In this document: positions 1 to 7,620 of the stretch, in pieces
How positions within the stretch are numbered: position 1 is the stretch's first letter
Layout of the letters: every line of letters starts with the position of its first letter
Assembly (NCBI GenBank): GCA_031429035.1
Contig: JANOYU010000057.1
Span: forward strand, 1 to 43,413
Direction of reading: 5' to 3'
Length of the DNA: 43,413 nt
From: Methylotenera_A sp031429035
GTDB lineage: Bacteria; Pseudomonadota; Gammaproteobacteria; Burkholderiales; Methylophilaceae
Made by a program: the position numbers and the translations under genes
Notes under the pieces: model-generated
What the model saw: the letters and a program-made list of their open reading frames with translations, nothing else
Database searches by the model: none
Told to the model about the DNA's origin: nothing

Positions 1-90
1 AATTGCAATTAATTATAGTTTTTGTTTCAAGTAATATTTTCGCGCAAAACCCGCTTTGAAGCTAGCAAAACAAACAATAAAGGAATGAAC

Positions 91-693
91 ATGACAACAG
101 CATCGCAAACATTACGTGACATTACAGGTATGGGCTACAGCAATGCTGGCCTTAAAGATTCTGCGTTAATTATGGTCGATTGCCAAAATACTTATAGGCG
201 CGGCATGATGCAACTTACCAATGTAGAGCCTGCGATTAAAGAAGCGCAAAAACTGTTGCAAATGGCACGTGATTTAAAAGTGCCTATTATTCATATTCAG
301 CACGATGCGGGCGTGGGCACGCCTTATGATGTGACGGCAGAAATTGGCCAAATTTCAAGCGAAGTCGCCCCAAAAAATGGTGAAACTGTCATCACCAAAA
401 ACTACCCAAACTCGTTCATTGCCACACCGCTAGAGGCGCAATTAAAAGCGCTAGGTATAGAAAACGTGGTGATTGCAGGCTTTATGACGCACATGTGCAT
501 TAACTCTACCGCGCGCGGTGCGTTTAATTTAGGCTTTAAACCCACCGTTATCGCCAGTGCTTGTGCGACGCGTAGCTTAGTTGGCGCTAACGGCAAAACG
601 GTAGATGCGCAAACTATGCACGACAGCGCACTAGCAGCGATTCGTGATTTATTTGCCGTGGTGTTGGATGATGTGGCGAGTTTGAAGGACTGA
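91..693 (+). CDS. isochorismatase-like cysteine hydrolase
   Basis: About 200 aa enzyme of the isochorismatase-like hydrolase superfamily, whose members cleave amides or related C-N and ether bonds with an Asp-Lys-Cys triad. The three motifs are visible: Asp in IMVDCQN near the N-terminus, Lys in VITKNYPNSF, and the nucleophilic Cys in GFMTHMCINSTAR. The ATG at 91 is chosen because AAAGGA at 79-84 sits six bases upstream; an in-frame ATG at 85 is too close to it and upstream extensions lack family similarity. The RidA gene follows 11 bp later and probably shares the transcript. The pairing of such a hydrolase with a RidA protein recalls RutB/RutC of pyrimidine degradation, but the other rut genes are absent, so the substrate is unknown. 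Cytoplasmic; no signal peptide. Confidence 0.85.
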   Translation: MTTASQTLRDITGMGYSNAGLKDSALIMVDCQNTYRRGMMQLTNVEPAIKEAQKLLQMARDLKVPIIHIQHDAGVGTPYDVTAEIGQISSEVAPKNGETVITKNYPNSFIATPLEAQLKALGIENVVIAGFMTHMCINSTARGAFNLGFKPTVIASACATRSLVGANGKTVDAQTMHDSALAAIRDLFAVVLDDVASLKD

Positions 694-704
694 GGCTTAA
701 CTAA

Positions 705-1064
705 TTGATTATAAAACGCTTTAATGTAGAAAACCGTTATTCTGATATGGCGGTTTATAATGGTGTTGCCTATTTGGCAGGTCAAGTGGCGAATGATTTA
801 AGCCAAGATATTAGCGGCCAAATGCTTGAAGTGTTAAGCATGATTGATGCGTTGCTTGCGCAAGCAAATTCAGAAAAATCGCGTATTTTAATGGCGCAAA
901 TATATTTGGCCAATTTAGCCGATTATGCGGGCATGAATGTGGTGTGGGATGCTTGGGTTGCAGACATAAAAGGTAATGCGCCACCGCGCGCAACCGTTCA
1001 GACTTTATTGGCAAATCCGCAATATAAAGTGGAAGTTGTTATTACTGCTGCCTGCTTAACTTAA
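705..1064 (+). CDS. RidA/YjgF/YER057c/UK114 family protein
   Basis: 119 aa protein of the RidA family, trimeric enzymes or ligand-binding proteins that commonly hydrolyse reactive enamine/imine intermediates. Family landmarks are the N-terminal YSDMAVYNGVAYLAGQVA segment, the Arg in APPRATVQ (position of the family's key Arg) and the final VEVVITAAC strand with its Glu. The start is a TTG at 705: RidA proteins need this N-terminal strand, and the first ATG (747) would remove it. A GAGG motif at 692-695 overlaps the stop of the upstream hydrolase, which suggests translational coupling. It probably protects against, or processes, a product of the neighbouring hydrolase; this is inference from adjacency only. 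Confidence 0.85.
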   Translation: MIIKRFNVENRYSDMAVYNGVAYLAGQVANDLSQDISGQMLEVLSMIDALLAQANSEKSRILMAQIYLANLADYAGMNVVWDAWVADIKGNAPPRATVQTLLANPQYKVEVVITAACLT

Positions 1065-1135
1065 TTAACTTAACTTAAATTGGCAGCTATTAAAATTTGA
1101 CATAAACATTGAATTTTTAATCGGAAGAAAGTGTG

Positions 1136-1561
1136 ATGAAACTTACAAAACTATTTGTGCCAGTTATTTTTGCTTTAGCGCTTCAGTCGCAAGCTTTTGC
1201 GCTCGATCAATCTGCAACTATATCGGTCACCAATATATTAAAAACGCAAAACAGCTGGGATGGCAAGCCAATTGTTTATCCACTGGGCAGTGCAGAAGTA
1301 TCAAGCTTTATGGTGGTGATTGCGCCAGGTGCAGAAACTGGTTGGCACTCGCATCCTGTTAATTCGTTTGGCGTATTAATAGAAGGTGACTTAGAAATAC
1401 AGCTAAAAAACGGTGAGACTAAACGATTGAAGGCTGGCGAAGCATTAGCAGAGGTTGTCAACACGCTACACAATGGTCGCAATGTTGGGCTTGTGCCAGT
1501 AAAGCTTGTAGTATTTTACACAGGCGTTGTTAGCCAAAAACTCACAGCAAAAGAAAACTAA
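1136..1561 (+). CDS. exported cupin-domain protein
   Basis: 141 aa protein with a signal peptide of about 21 residues (hydrophobic core then QAFA-LDQ) followed by a single cupin barrel. The metal-binding motif is GWHSHPVNSFGVLIEGDLEI (His, His, then Glu), with a second-motif His in VNTLHNGRN. The ATG at 1136 is preferred over GTG at 1133 because GGAAG at 1123-1127 lies eight bases ahead. It lies 71 bp beyond the RidA stop, so it may be the third gene of that unit or have its own promoter; TTGACA at 1097-1102 could be a -35 box but I see no convincing -10. Function unknown: periplasmic small cupins are usually metal-dependent binding or dioxygenase-like proteins. Confidence 0.8.
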   Translation: MKLTKLFVPVIFALALQSQAFALDQSATISVTNILKTQNSWDGKPIVYPLGSAEVSSFMVVIAPGAETGWHSHPVNSFGVLIEGDLEIQLKNGETKRLKAGEALAEVVNTLHNGRNVGLVPVKLVVFYTGVVSQKLTAKEN

Positions 1562-1590
1562 ACACTAAAAATTAACACATATTTAAACAT

Positions 1591-1629
1591 ATGCTCTGTA
1601 AGCCCCATGGATATTGGCTTGCAGAGCAT
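1591..1629. terminator. bidirectional intrinsic terminator between convergent genes
   Basis: A 14-bp stem (1591-1604 with 1616-1629, one G-U pair) and 11-nt loop are followed on the plus strand by a T-rich tail at about 1634-1638. It lies between the convergent cupin gene and the membrane heme protein gene and can serve both. Confidence 0.8.
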
Positions 1630-1688
1630 AAACTTTTTCACGCGGTTAAACTAGCTGTTTAAATCTTGCTTGCTATCAGTCTTGTTTA

Positions 1689-2543
1689 CTACAAATCCTG
1701 CTGCCAAGCATTGCCATAGACTTTGCCTTTGCGCGATAACCAAAACATTTGATACATGCTGGTAAACCACATAAAGCTAGATGCCAAGCTGTAACCAATG
1801 CCGCCAATAATGGTAAACCAAGCAAAGCCAGGGCTCAATTTAGTTAGCCACCAAGATAAAATATCTACAATTAAAAAGCCAAACGGAAAAGCGATGGCCA
1901 AAACCTTCCATTTTTTGGGCACGCCCACCGCAAAGCTAAATATAAAGCCAATAAAAAAGAAAATAAAGCTAATGCCGAACAAGTGAATGTGCGACACGCG
2001 GGTTAAGCTTTGAAAGGTTGCGCCGTCACTGGTTGCGGCCACTTTTTGTACCTCTTCAAAATTAGTAAAATTAGGAATATTAGGCACGACAGAGTGGCAA
2101 GACACACAGTTTTTGGCAAATACGTCTTTAAAATGCGCATCCCAATCTTCTTTTGGCGCGCCTTTGTGCACCCATTTAATAATATCAGCACGCACATTAT
2201 CGGGTGCCATGGCTTTCATTTGGCCATTTAACATGCTTTCCAGCTTGCTATGCGTGCGGTCACCATAATAGCTGTACACAATATCGTTTTTAGATAAGCC
2301 TACTTTGCCATCGGCCATGCCATGCGTCATCATAATTTGCAAACCCGCCATTAGCAAACCCACGCCCACCACCAATAAATAGCCTGCAAACAAGGCTTTT
2401 AGCGGCAATGGTAAATTTGGCAAATTTAACCAGCTTAAGCTGGCGTTGCCAGTGTTGCTTGCAGAGTTTTCTGCTGCTTTATCGAAAGGTTTGATGTTTG
2501 ATTTTGGTGCAGTTTTTTTTGCAGGTTTTGCTGCAGGCTTCAT
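1689..2543 (-). CDS. membrane-anchored mono-heme c-type cytochrome-like protein
   Basis: 284 aa. Residues 1-45 are Lys/Ala/Pro-rich and cytoplasmic, followed by a first membrane helix (about 48-71), a soluble segment with the heme c motif CVSCH at 146-150, and three further helices (about 186-206, 213-234, 240-262). The positive-inside rule puts the heme segment in the periplasm, as c-type maturation requires. Two His in SHIHLFG at the start of helix 2 could be additional ligands. No enzyme-specific motif is recognised, so it is best described as a quinol or electron-transfer membrane cytochrome of unknown partner. It stands alone, convergent with the cupin gene and divergent from serB. Confidence 0.75.
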   Translation of the reverse strand: MKPAAKPAKKTAPKSNIKPFDKAAENSASNTGNASLSWLNLPNLPLPLKALFAGYLLVVGVGLLMAGLQIMMTHGMADGKVGLSKNDIVYSYYGDRTHSKLESMLNGQMKAMAPDNVRADIIKWVHKGAPKEDWDAHFKDVFAKNCVSCHSVVPNIPNFTNFEEVQKVAATSDGATFQSLTRVSHIHLFGISFIFFFIGFIFSFAVGVPKKWKVLAIAFPFGFLIVDILSWWLTKLSPGFAWFTIIGGIGYSLASSFMWFTSMYQMFWLSRKGKVYGNAWQQDL

Positions 2544-2657
2544 ATTGTGCTTTCAAGACAGATTACAAAAATCATAGCATTCAACGTAAAAATCGCAAAG
2601 GCCACATTTGTTACATTTTGTATAAACGCTACTTATATATAGTAAGTCAGAGCCCAG

Positions 2658-2666
2658 TGCTATAAT
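2658..2666 (+). promoter_or_regulatory. extended -10 promoter of serB
   Basis: TGCTATAAT is a perfect extended -10 element, ending 27 bases before the serB ATG. No good -35 is seen, as is common with extended -10 promoters. The predicted start is near 2672, giving a short leader of about 22 nt. Confidence 0.5.
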
Positions 2667-2693
2667 TTAGTTTTAGTTCATTGTGTTTATTTT

Positions 2694-3533
2694 ATGCGCT
2701 TAGTCATTCAAGGGCACGCTATTGGCATGGCGCACCTCACCCATATTCACCGCATGATTGGCGGCAACACGCAATTTATGCAAATTGCTGAGCACGCCTA
2801 TTATTTACCAACCAATTTAAGCGACGTAACAGAGGTAAAAAATTTCTGCGCCGAGCAGAAAATTGACTGCTCGCTAGTGCCCGATGCGCAGCGCTTAAGC
2901 CAATTTGGTTTGTGTGTAATGGACATGGATTCGACACTGATTAATATTGAATGCATAGACGAAATTGCCGATATGATGCATATCAAACCACAAGTGGCGG
3001 CGATTACCGAGGCTGCCATGCGCGGTGAAATAGATTTTGCCACCAGCCTAAAAAAACGTGTTGCACTGCTAAAAGGCTTAAATCAAATAGCGCTTAGACG
3101 TGTGATAGAAGAACGCTTGCAGCCCAACCCTGGCGCGGTGGAATGGATTGCTGCCTGCAAAGCCAACAACATTAAAACCATGGTGGTGTCTGGTGGATTT
3201 AGCTTATTTGCAAATCATGTAAAAGACTTGCTAGGTTTGGATTATGCAGTCGCCAATACGCTAGAAATTGTGGATGGCAAATTGACAGGTAACGTATTGG
3301 GCGATATTGTTGATGCAGACCGCAAAGCGCAAGAGCTGGCGAAATTGCGTGATGAACTTGGATTAGGTATTCATCAAACTATCGCCATTGGTGATGGCGC
3401 CAACGACCTAAAAATGATGCAAGCAGCAGAAGTTGGGGTGGCTTATCATGCCAAGCCAATCGTGCAACAACAAGCCACTTACGCGCTTAATTTTAGTGGT
3501 TTGGATGGTGTGATTAATTTATTGTCCGCTTAA
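2694..3533 (+). CDS. serB: phosphoserine phosphatase
   Basis: 279 aa HAD-superfamily enzyme that releases phosphate from O-phosphoserine in the last step of serine synthesis. HAD motif I is MDMDSTLI (nucleophile Asp77, acid Asp79), motif II Ser is in VVSGGFS, and motif III/IV is GDGANDLKM. The N-terminal 70 residues form the short regulatory-type region usual in SerB of this length. No clear Shine-Dalgarno precedes the ATG, but an extended -10 lies just upstream, so the leader is short. The following unknown gene begins 1 bp after the stop and is probably cotranscribed. Confidence 0.95.
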   Translation: MRLVIQGHAIGMAHLTHIHRMIGGNTQFMQIAEHAYYLPTNLSDVTEVKNFCAEQKIDCSLVPDAQRLSQFGLCVMDMDSTLINIECIDEIADMMHIKPQVAAITEAAMRGEIDFATSLKKRVALLKGLNQIALRRVIEERLQPNPGAVEWIAACKANNIKTMVVSGGFSLFANHVKDLLGLDYAVANTLEIVDGKLTGNVLGDIVDADRKAQELAKLRDELGLGIHQTIAIGDGANDLKMMQAAEVGVAYHAKPIVQQQATYALNFSGLDGVINLLSA

Positions 3534-3534
3534 A

Positions 3535-3978
3535 ATGCCGCAAAAAAATAGCCCAATACAGACAAAAGTTGGTTTTGTTACTGGCCGCGATGCGATTTAT
3601 TTGCATAAAATCAATCTATTAAGTGAGACAGAGGTGTGTATTGCCGGCGAGCTAATGGGCAATAATTGCAGCAAATTAGGCACTGATTATGAAGTGAAAT
3701 TTAGCCTTACCTTTAAAGGCATGCTGCTTTTTAACATGTGCGAGCTAGATTTTGATGACACGGAATACGAATCTTGCTTTGATTTAATTGAAGATTCTGA
3801 AAAATTAGCCAAACTGCGGGCAGTCGATAAAGCAGCATTTATTGGTAAAATGGATAGAGGCTATGACGAAAACGGCCAATTTAGCGATAAAATTTATCAC
3901 CAGCATTTTGTACTACACACCTACGACACGGTTTTTGAAATTATTGCGCAAAGCTATAATTTAGTGATTGAGATTTAG
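3535..3978 (+). CDS. hypothetical protein coupled to serB
   Basis: 147 aa soluble acidic protein that I do not recognise. No signal peptide or membrane helix is seen. It contains an alternating hydrophobic pattern (KFSLTFKGMLLFNMCELDF) typical of a beta-sheet domain, an Asp/Glu-rich central part and a C-terminal strand HFVLHTYDTVFEIIAQSY. The ATG lies 1 bp after the serB stop, so translation is probably coupled to serB. It converges on the DUF455 gene with only 21 bp between stops. The whole frame has codon use like its neighbours, which supports a real gene. Function unknown. Confidence 0.75.
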   Translation: MPQKNSPIQTKVGFVTGRDAIYLHKINLLSETEVCIAGELMGNNCSKLGTDYEVKFSLTFKGMLLFNMCELDFDDTEYESCFDLIEDSEKLAKLRAVDKAAFIGKMDRGYDENGQFSDKIYHQHFVLHTYDTVFEIIAQSYNLVIEI

Positions 3979-3999
3979 CAATAGAAATAAAAAAATCTA

Positions 4000-4839
4000 T
4001 CACAATAATGCCAACTCGGCCTCGCTAAAACCCGCTTGGCGTCTGGCTTCTAGGTTAAATGGCGGTTTTAGTTTTGGTGCGCTGTATTCCACACAAAGGC
4101 GTTCAAAGGTAGTAATTGGGTCAAGTTTTCGCTCAACACACAGCCAGTTAAACCACACATTACCAATCGCCACATGGCCAATTTCATCGCGTAAAATAAT
4201 ATCGAGAATTTCGGCCATTTTTGTATCATTCACTTGCGCAAATTTGTTGCGTAATTGTGGTGATGCATCCAAGCCGCGCGCTTCCATGGTGCGCGGCACC
4301 AGTGCCATGCGTGCTAGTACGCAATCTTTGGTTCTATCCACCATTTCCCACAAGCTATTATGGCCTGCAAAGCTGCCGTATTGGTAACCCAAGCTTTCCA
4401 AATGCGCGTTTAATAGACTGAAATGATAAGCCTCTTCTGCCGCCACTTTTAGCCAATCCGTGTAGTAATTATCAGGCATATTATCAAAGCGCCAAATCGC
4501 ATCTAGCGCTAAATTAATAGCGTTAAATTCTATGTGCGCAAGCGCGTGAATCAGCGCAGCGCGGCCTTCAATTGTGCGCATGGAGCGTTTGGGTAGCTGG
4601 GCAGGGGAAACCAAAACTGGCGCAGCAGGACGACCTGGAATATCACTTTTTGGTGTTAATATAAATGCTATAGTTTCACACGAGCGATTTTCGATGCCCT
4701 GCGAGCCAATATCTATGCGGCCTACAGAGCATGTAATTGAATGTTGCTTGCCAAAAGCAATAACGCCAACACATTTAGCGTTGGCGTTTGTTTCGCATAA
4801 CCAAGTTAATGCAGTTGTGCGAATGTCATCAATTTGCAT
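4000..4839 (-). CDS. DUF455 family ferritin-like protein
   Basis: 279 aa protein of the DUF455 family, predicted four-helix ferritin-like diiron proteins of unknown reaction (related in fold to the tRNA hydroxylase MiaE). Metal-ligand-type motifs in order are HIEFNAI (about 102-108), EEAYH (135-139) and RDEIGHV (217-223), each in a helix. The family's GRPAAPVLV and PKR segment is at 69-86. Residues 22-60 are unusual: rich in Cys, Ser and Ile where relatives usually have an Ala-rich stretch. The gene starts 3 bp after the stop of the upstream propeller gene, so the two are probably cotranscribed. Confidence 0.85.
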   Translation of the reverse strand: MQIDDIRTTALTWLCETNANAKCVGVIAFGKQHSITCSVGRIDIGSQGIENRSCETIAFILTPKSDIPGRPAAPVLVSPAQLPKRSMRTIEGRAALIHALAHIEFNAINLALDAIWRFDNMPDNYYTDWLKVAAEEAYHFSLLNAHLESLGYQYGSFAGHNSLWEMVDRTKDCVLARMALVPRTMEARGLDASPQLRNKFAQVNDTKMAEILDIILRDEIGHVAIGNVWFNWLCVERKLDPITTFERLCVEYSAPKLKPPFNLEARRQAGFSEAELALL

Positions 4840-4842
4840 GGT

Positions 4843-5670
4843 TTATTTTAATTCGATAAAGTCTAACTCGCCCGCTTTCATATCTGGCACCATCAAATAC
4901 TTTTCGTCATTGGTTAGCGCAATATCGGCCGCCGCTTTGTAGCCTTCTTTAATGGTTTTTGCTTTGCCTGCAGCTACGCGATAAATTTTACCGTTTTTCC
5001 AATCGCTAATCATAATTTTGCCCGCTTTGGTTTTAACCATGCCATCGCCACCGCCAAAGCCTTCTGCCAGTTTTTTAGTAGCACCAGTGCTTATGTTAAC
5101 GCGATATAAAATACCGCTTTCAAAATCGACCGACAATAAATTATTTCTGCCTTCAAACAGTAAACCATTTGGCGCCAAAATATCTGGGTTTTTGCTATCC
5201 ACCACCACTGTTACCGGCGCACCACCTTTAGCAATTTTATAAATTTGGCCGCCCGATTTTAAGTCACCGCTGTCACTCACATACAAATTACCTAATTTAT
5301 CCGCCACTAAATCATTCAGAAAAACTGGCGTACCGGGGAAAGCCATTTGCGCACCATACACCTGCCAAGTGCCGTCTTTGTTCACTTCTAGCACGCGATT
5401 TTTATCGGCTACATATAGTTTTTCGCCTATCATAGCCAAGCCTTTGGGGTCGTCCATGCCTTTGGCAAACACGGTCACATTGCCCTTGTCATCTACCTTG
5501 CTAATTTGGCCATCGCCATCTTTGCCAAATTCGTTAATTTCAGAGATATAAATGCTGCCATCTTTGGCTTGCAGCACCGATTCTGGCATTTTTAAGCCAG
5601 TAATTTTGACTGGGTCTTTCGCCAACACAGTTGCGGGCAATAGCGCTAATAAAAGTAGTAGTTTTTTCAT
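4843..5670 (-). CDS. exported SMP-30/NHL-type beta-propeller protein
   Basis: 275 aa with a clear 17-residue signal peptide (MKKLLLLLALLPATVLA) and a six-bladed propeller body. Repeated blades show the pattern G.LYVSDSGD..SGG.IYKI and LFEGRNNLLSVDFESGILYRV, typical of the SMP-30/gluconolactonase/NHL group. These proteins often act as lactonases or as binding propellers in the periplasm; a catalytic assignment is not possible here. An AGAG ribosome site precedes the ATG. It is the fourth gene in a minus-strand series of exported proteins and lies 20 bp after the unknown 195-aa gene, so the two are likely expressed together. Confidence 0.85.
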   Translation of the reverse strand: MKKLLLLLALLPATVLAKDPVKITGLKMPESVLQAKDGSIYISEINEFGKDGDGQISKVDDKGNVTVFAKGMDDPKGLAMIGEKLYVADKNRVLEVNKDGTWQVYGAQMAFPGTPVFLNDLVADKLGNLYVSDSGDLKSGGQIYKIAKGGAPVTVVVDSKNPDILAPNGLLFEGRNNLLSVDFESGILYRVNISTGATKKLAEGFGGGDGMVKTKAGKIMISDWKNGKIYRVAAGKAKTIKEGYKAAADIALTNDEKYLMVPDMKAGELDFIELK

Positions 5671-5690
5671 GGTTTTCTCTTTTTTGATAA

Positions 5691-6278
5691 TTAATAATAA
5701 AACTTGGCCGCTGGCAAGGCATCTAGCGTGTCGCAGATGGTTTTTGGATTATCCATATTGGCTTTATCTAAGGTGGCCAAAAACGCTTTATCGGTTTCTA
5801 GCTTTTTAATGACTTTATCCATGGCTTTTGTGTAGGCCTTTTCCATATAAAAATCGGGCTTAACGCCTAGCTCGCCATTTACTGGTGCTTGTTTTTTAAT
5901 CACCGTAATGGCGTTTTCATAGGTAGCTGCTTCTGCATTTTTAACATAAGCGCGCGCAATAATTTCGCCATGAAACACGCGTAATTGCGCGTTGTAAAAC
6001 ATATGTGGCTCTAGCAAAAGCACCACATTGGCGGCTGCGTTACAGTTTCCCACATTGGCAAAACGTTTTTGCAATGCCTTCAATGCGGCTTTTTCTGCCA
6101 GCGGGCCTTTCATGTGCCATACATCTAAATATGGGTGCAATAGGCGCACTGGGTGTTCATAATGCGTTTTGCCAATGTGCATGGCAATGTTGCCAGGCAG
6201 CTTACTTGGCGCGGTTTCGGCGTACGCGGGCAGGCAAAACATTAAACTAAACAATGTGCTAATAATAATTTTTTGCAT
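5691..6278 (-). CDS. unknown periplasmic protein
   Basis: 195 aa with a 20-residue signal peptide ending AYA-ET. The mature protein is largely helical by composition, with two Cys (about 79 and 182) that could form a disulfide, a His/Tyr/Trp-rich segment near residues 34-56 (IGKTHYEHPVRLLHPYLDVW), and Lys-rich helices in the C-terminal half. I do not recognise the family. It sits between two exported beta-propellers with gaps of 20 and 23 bp, so it probably works with one or both of them. Confidence 0.75.
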   Translation of the reverse strand: MQKIIISTLFSLMFCLPAYAETAPSKLPGNIAMHIGKTHYEHPVRLLHPYLDVWHMKGPLAEKAALKALQKRFANVGNCNAAANVVLLLEPHMFYNAQLRVFHGEIIARAYVKNAEAATYENAITVIKKQAPVNGELGVKPDFYMEKAYTKAMDKVIKKLETDKAFLATLDKANMDNPKTICDTLDALPAAKFYY

Positions 6279-6301
6279 GCTGTGCTTTCTTGTTGTGACA
6301 G

Positions 6302-7543
6302 TTATTTGCCAATTTTGTAGCTAATGCGGTAAATGTTACCAGCTCGGTCATCCGATACATAAACGGCGCCATCTGGCCCAGTGTTTACGTCTACAGGCCG
6401 GCCCCAAGCATCACTATGATTATTATTGAGCCAGCCAGTGGCGAAATCAAGCACTTCAACAGGTTTATCTGCATTAAATTTAATGCGCACTAATTTATAA
6501 CCGCTTAATTGTTGGCGGTTCCACGACCCATGCAGCGCCACAATCGCATCATTTTTGTATTCGGCAGGGAAGTTAGTTTTATCTAAAAACGTCACACCAA
6601 TAGGCGTAGCGTGCGAATCAAATGTAATCGCTGGCGCGGTGCTGGTGTTGCAAAAACCTGTTTCGCCCACAAAATTTGGATCTTGCACTTGGCCGCCAGT
6701 GCTATTGTTGCCCCAACAATATGGCCAGCCATAATGCTTGTTGGGTTCTATTTTATTAAAATGTTCGGGCGGCACTTCATCATTAATTTTACCGTTTTTT
6801 TGGTCGCTGCGCATGTCACTGCCATTATTAGTGGCAAACATGGCGCTCGTTTTTGGGTGCCATGCAAAGCCCTGGCTGTTGCGTAAACCAAGTGCCCAAG
6901 TGGGGTTTGGTGCATGGCGGCCCAGTGTTTCTAGCGCGCCAGCAGGTTTGCCTTGTAATGTGTATCTTAAAATAGTCGCGCGCAATGGCTCGCTTTCTAC
7001 ACACACATTGCAGCTAGAACCTACGTTAATATACAAATGATTATCAGGCCCTATTTTGATGGTTTTTAATGTGTGACCACCACTGGGAAGCCCAGATATA
7101 AAAGGATATACAGACCATTTATTGTCTTTTTTTGTGAGCTTAACCACACCATCTTGATTCGCCACCAGTAAATCATCGCCGACAAATACCAAGCCATTGG
7201 GTGCGTTTAAGTCATCAGAAATTAAAACCGCTGCCTCAGCAAGCCCGTCTTTATTGGCGTCTGGCAGCATTACTACTTGGTTACTTTTGCCTAACGACAC
7301 AAATAAATTGCCGTTTTTATCAAACGCCAGCATGCGTGGGCCTTTAAAATACTCTGCACCTGCGCCGTTTAGCTTGGCAAAAATAGTGGCCTCAAAACCA
7401 GCGGGTAGGTTTATATTAAGCTGCGTAGGCGACGACGCAACACCCGCTGCATTGGCACAGCCAACGCCTGAGATGCTGCAAACACCTATGGTTAACAGGG
7501 TGCTAAATTTTGTGACAAGTTTTGAAATGATGGCTTCATACAT
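6302..7543 (-). CDS. periplasmic PQQ-type sugar/sorbosone dehydrogenase-like propeller
   Basis: 413 aa of the glucose/sorbosone dehydrogenase family (COG2133-like), which oxidise sugars or aldehydes with PQQ in the periplasm. A signal sequence is at 1-33. Landmarks are HAPNPTWALGLRNSQGFAW in the middle, GWPYCWGNN, HGSWNR (about 338-343), and SDAWGRPVDV followed by PDGAVYVSDDRAGNIYRI at the C-terminus. Extra Cys pairs (SCNVC, and Cys in GWPYCW and GFCN) suggest disulfides or heme-independent stabilisation. PQQ dependence is inferred from the family; PQQ synthesis genes are not in the window. No strong Shine-Dalgarno is seen before the ATG at 7543. Confidence 0.8.
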   Translation of the reverse strand: MYEAIISKLVTKFSTLLTIGVCSISGVGCANAAGVASSPTQLNINLPAGFEATIFAKLNGAGAEYFKGPRMLAFDKNGNLFVSLGKSNQVVMLPDANKDGLAEAAVLISDDLNAPNGLVFVGDDLLVANQDGVVKLTKKDNKWSVYPFISGLPSGGHTLKTIKIGPDNHLYINVGSSCNVCVESEPLRATILRYTLQGKPAGALETLGRHAPNPTWALGLRNSQGFAWHPKTSAMFATNNGSDMRSDQKNGKINDEVPPEHFNKIEPNKHYGWPYCWGNNSTGGQVQDPNFVGETGFCNTSTAPAITFDSHATPIGVTFLDKTNFPAEYKNDAIVALHGSWNRQQLSGYKLVRIKFNADKPVEVLDFATGWLNNNHSDAWGRPVDVNTGPDGAVYVSDDRAGNIYRISYKIGK

Positions 7544-7620
7544 ATTGATTTCGTCAAATAACTAATGATTTTATGACAAAACCTATCTAAATTAGTGCGT
7601 ATTTTATATTTGAAACGAGC

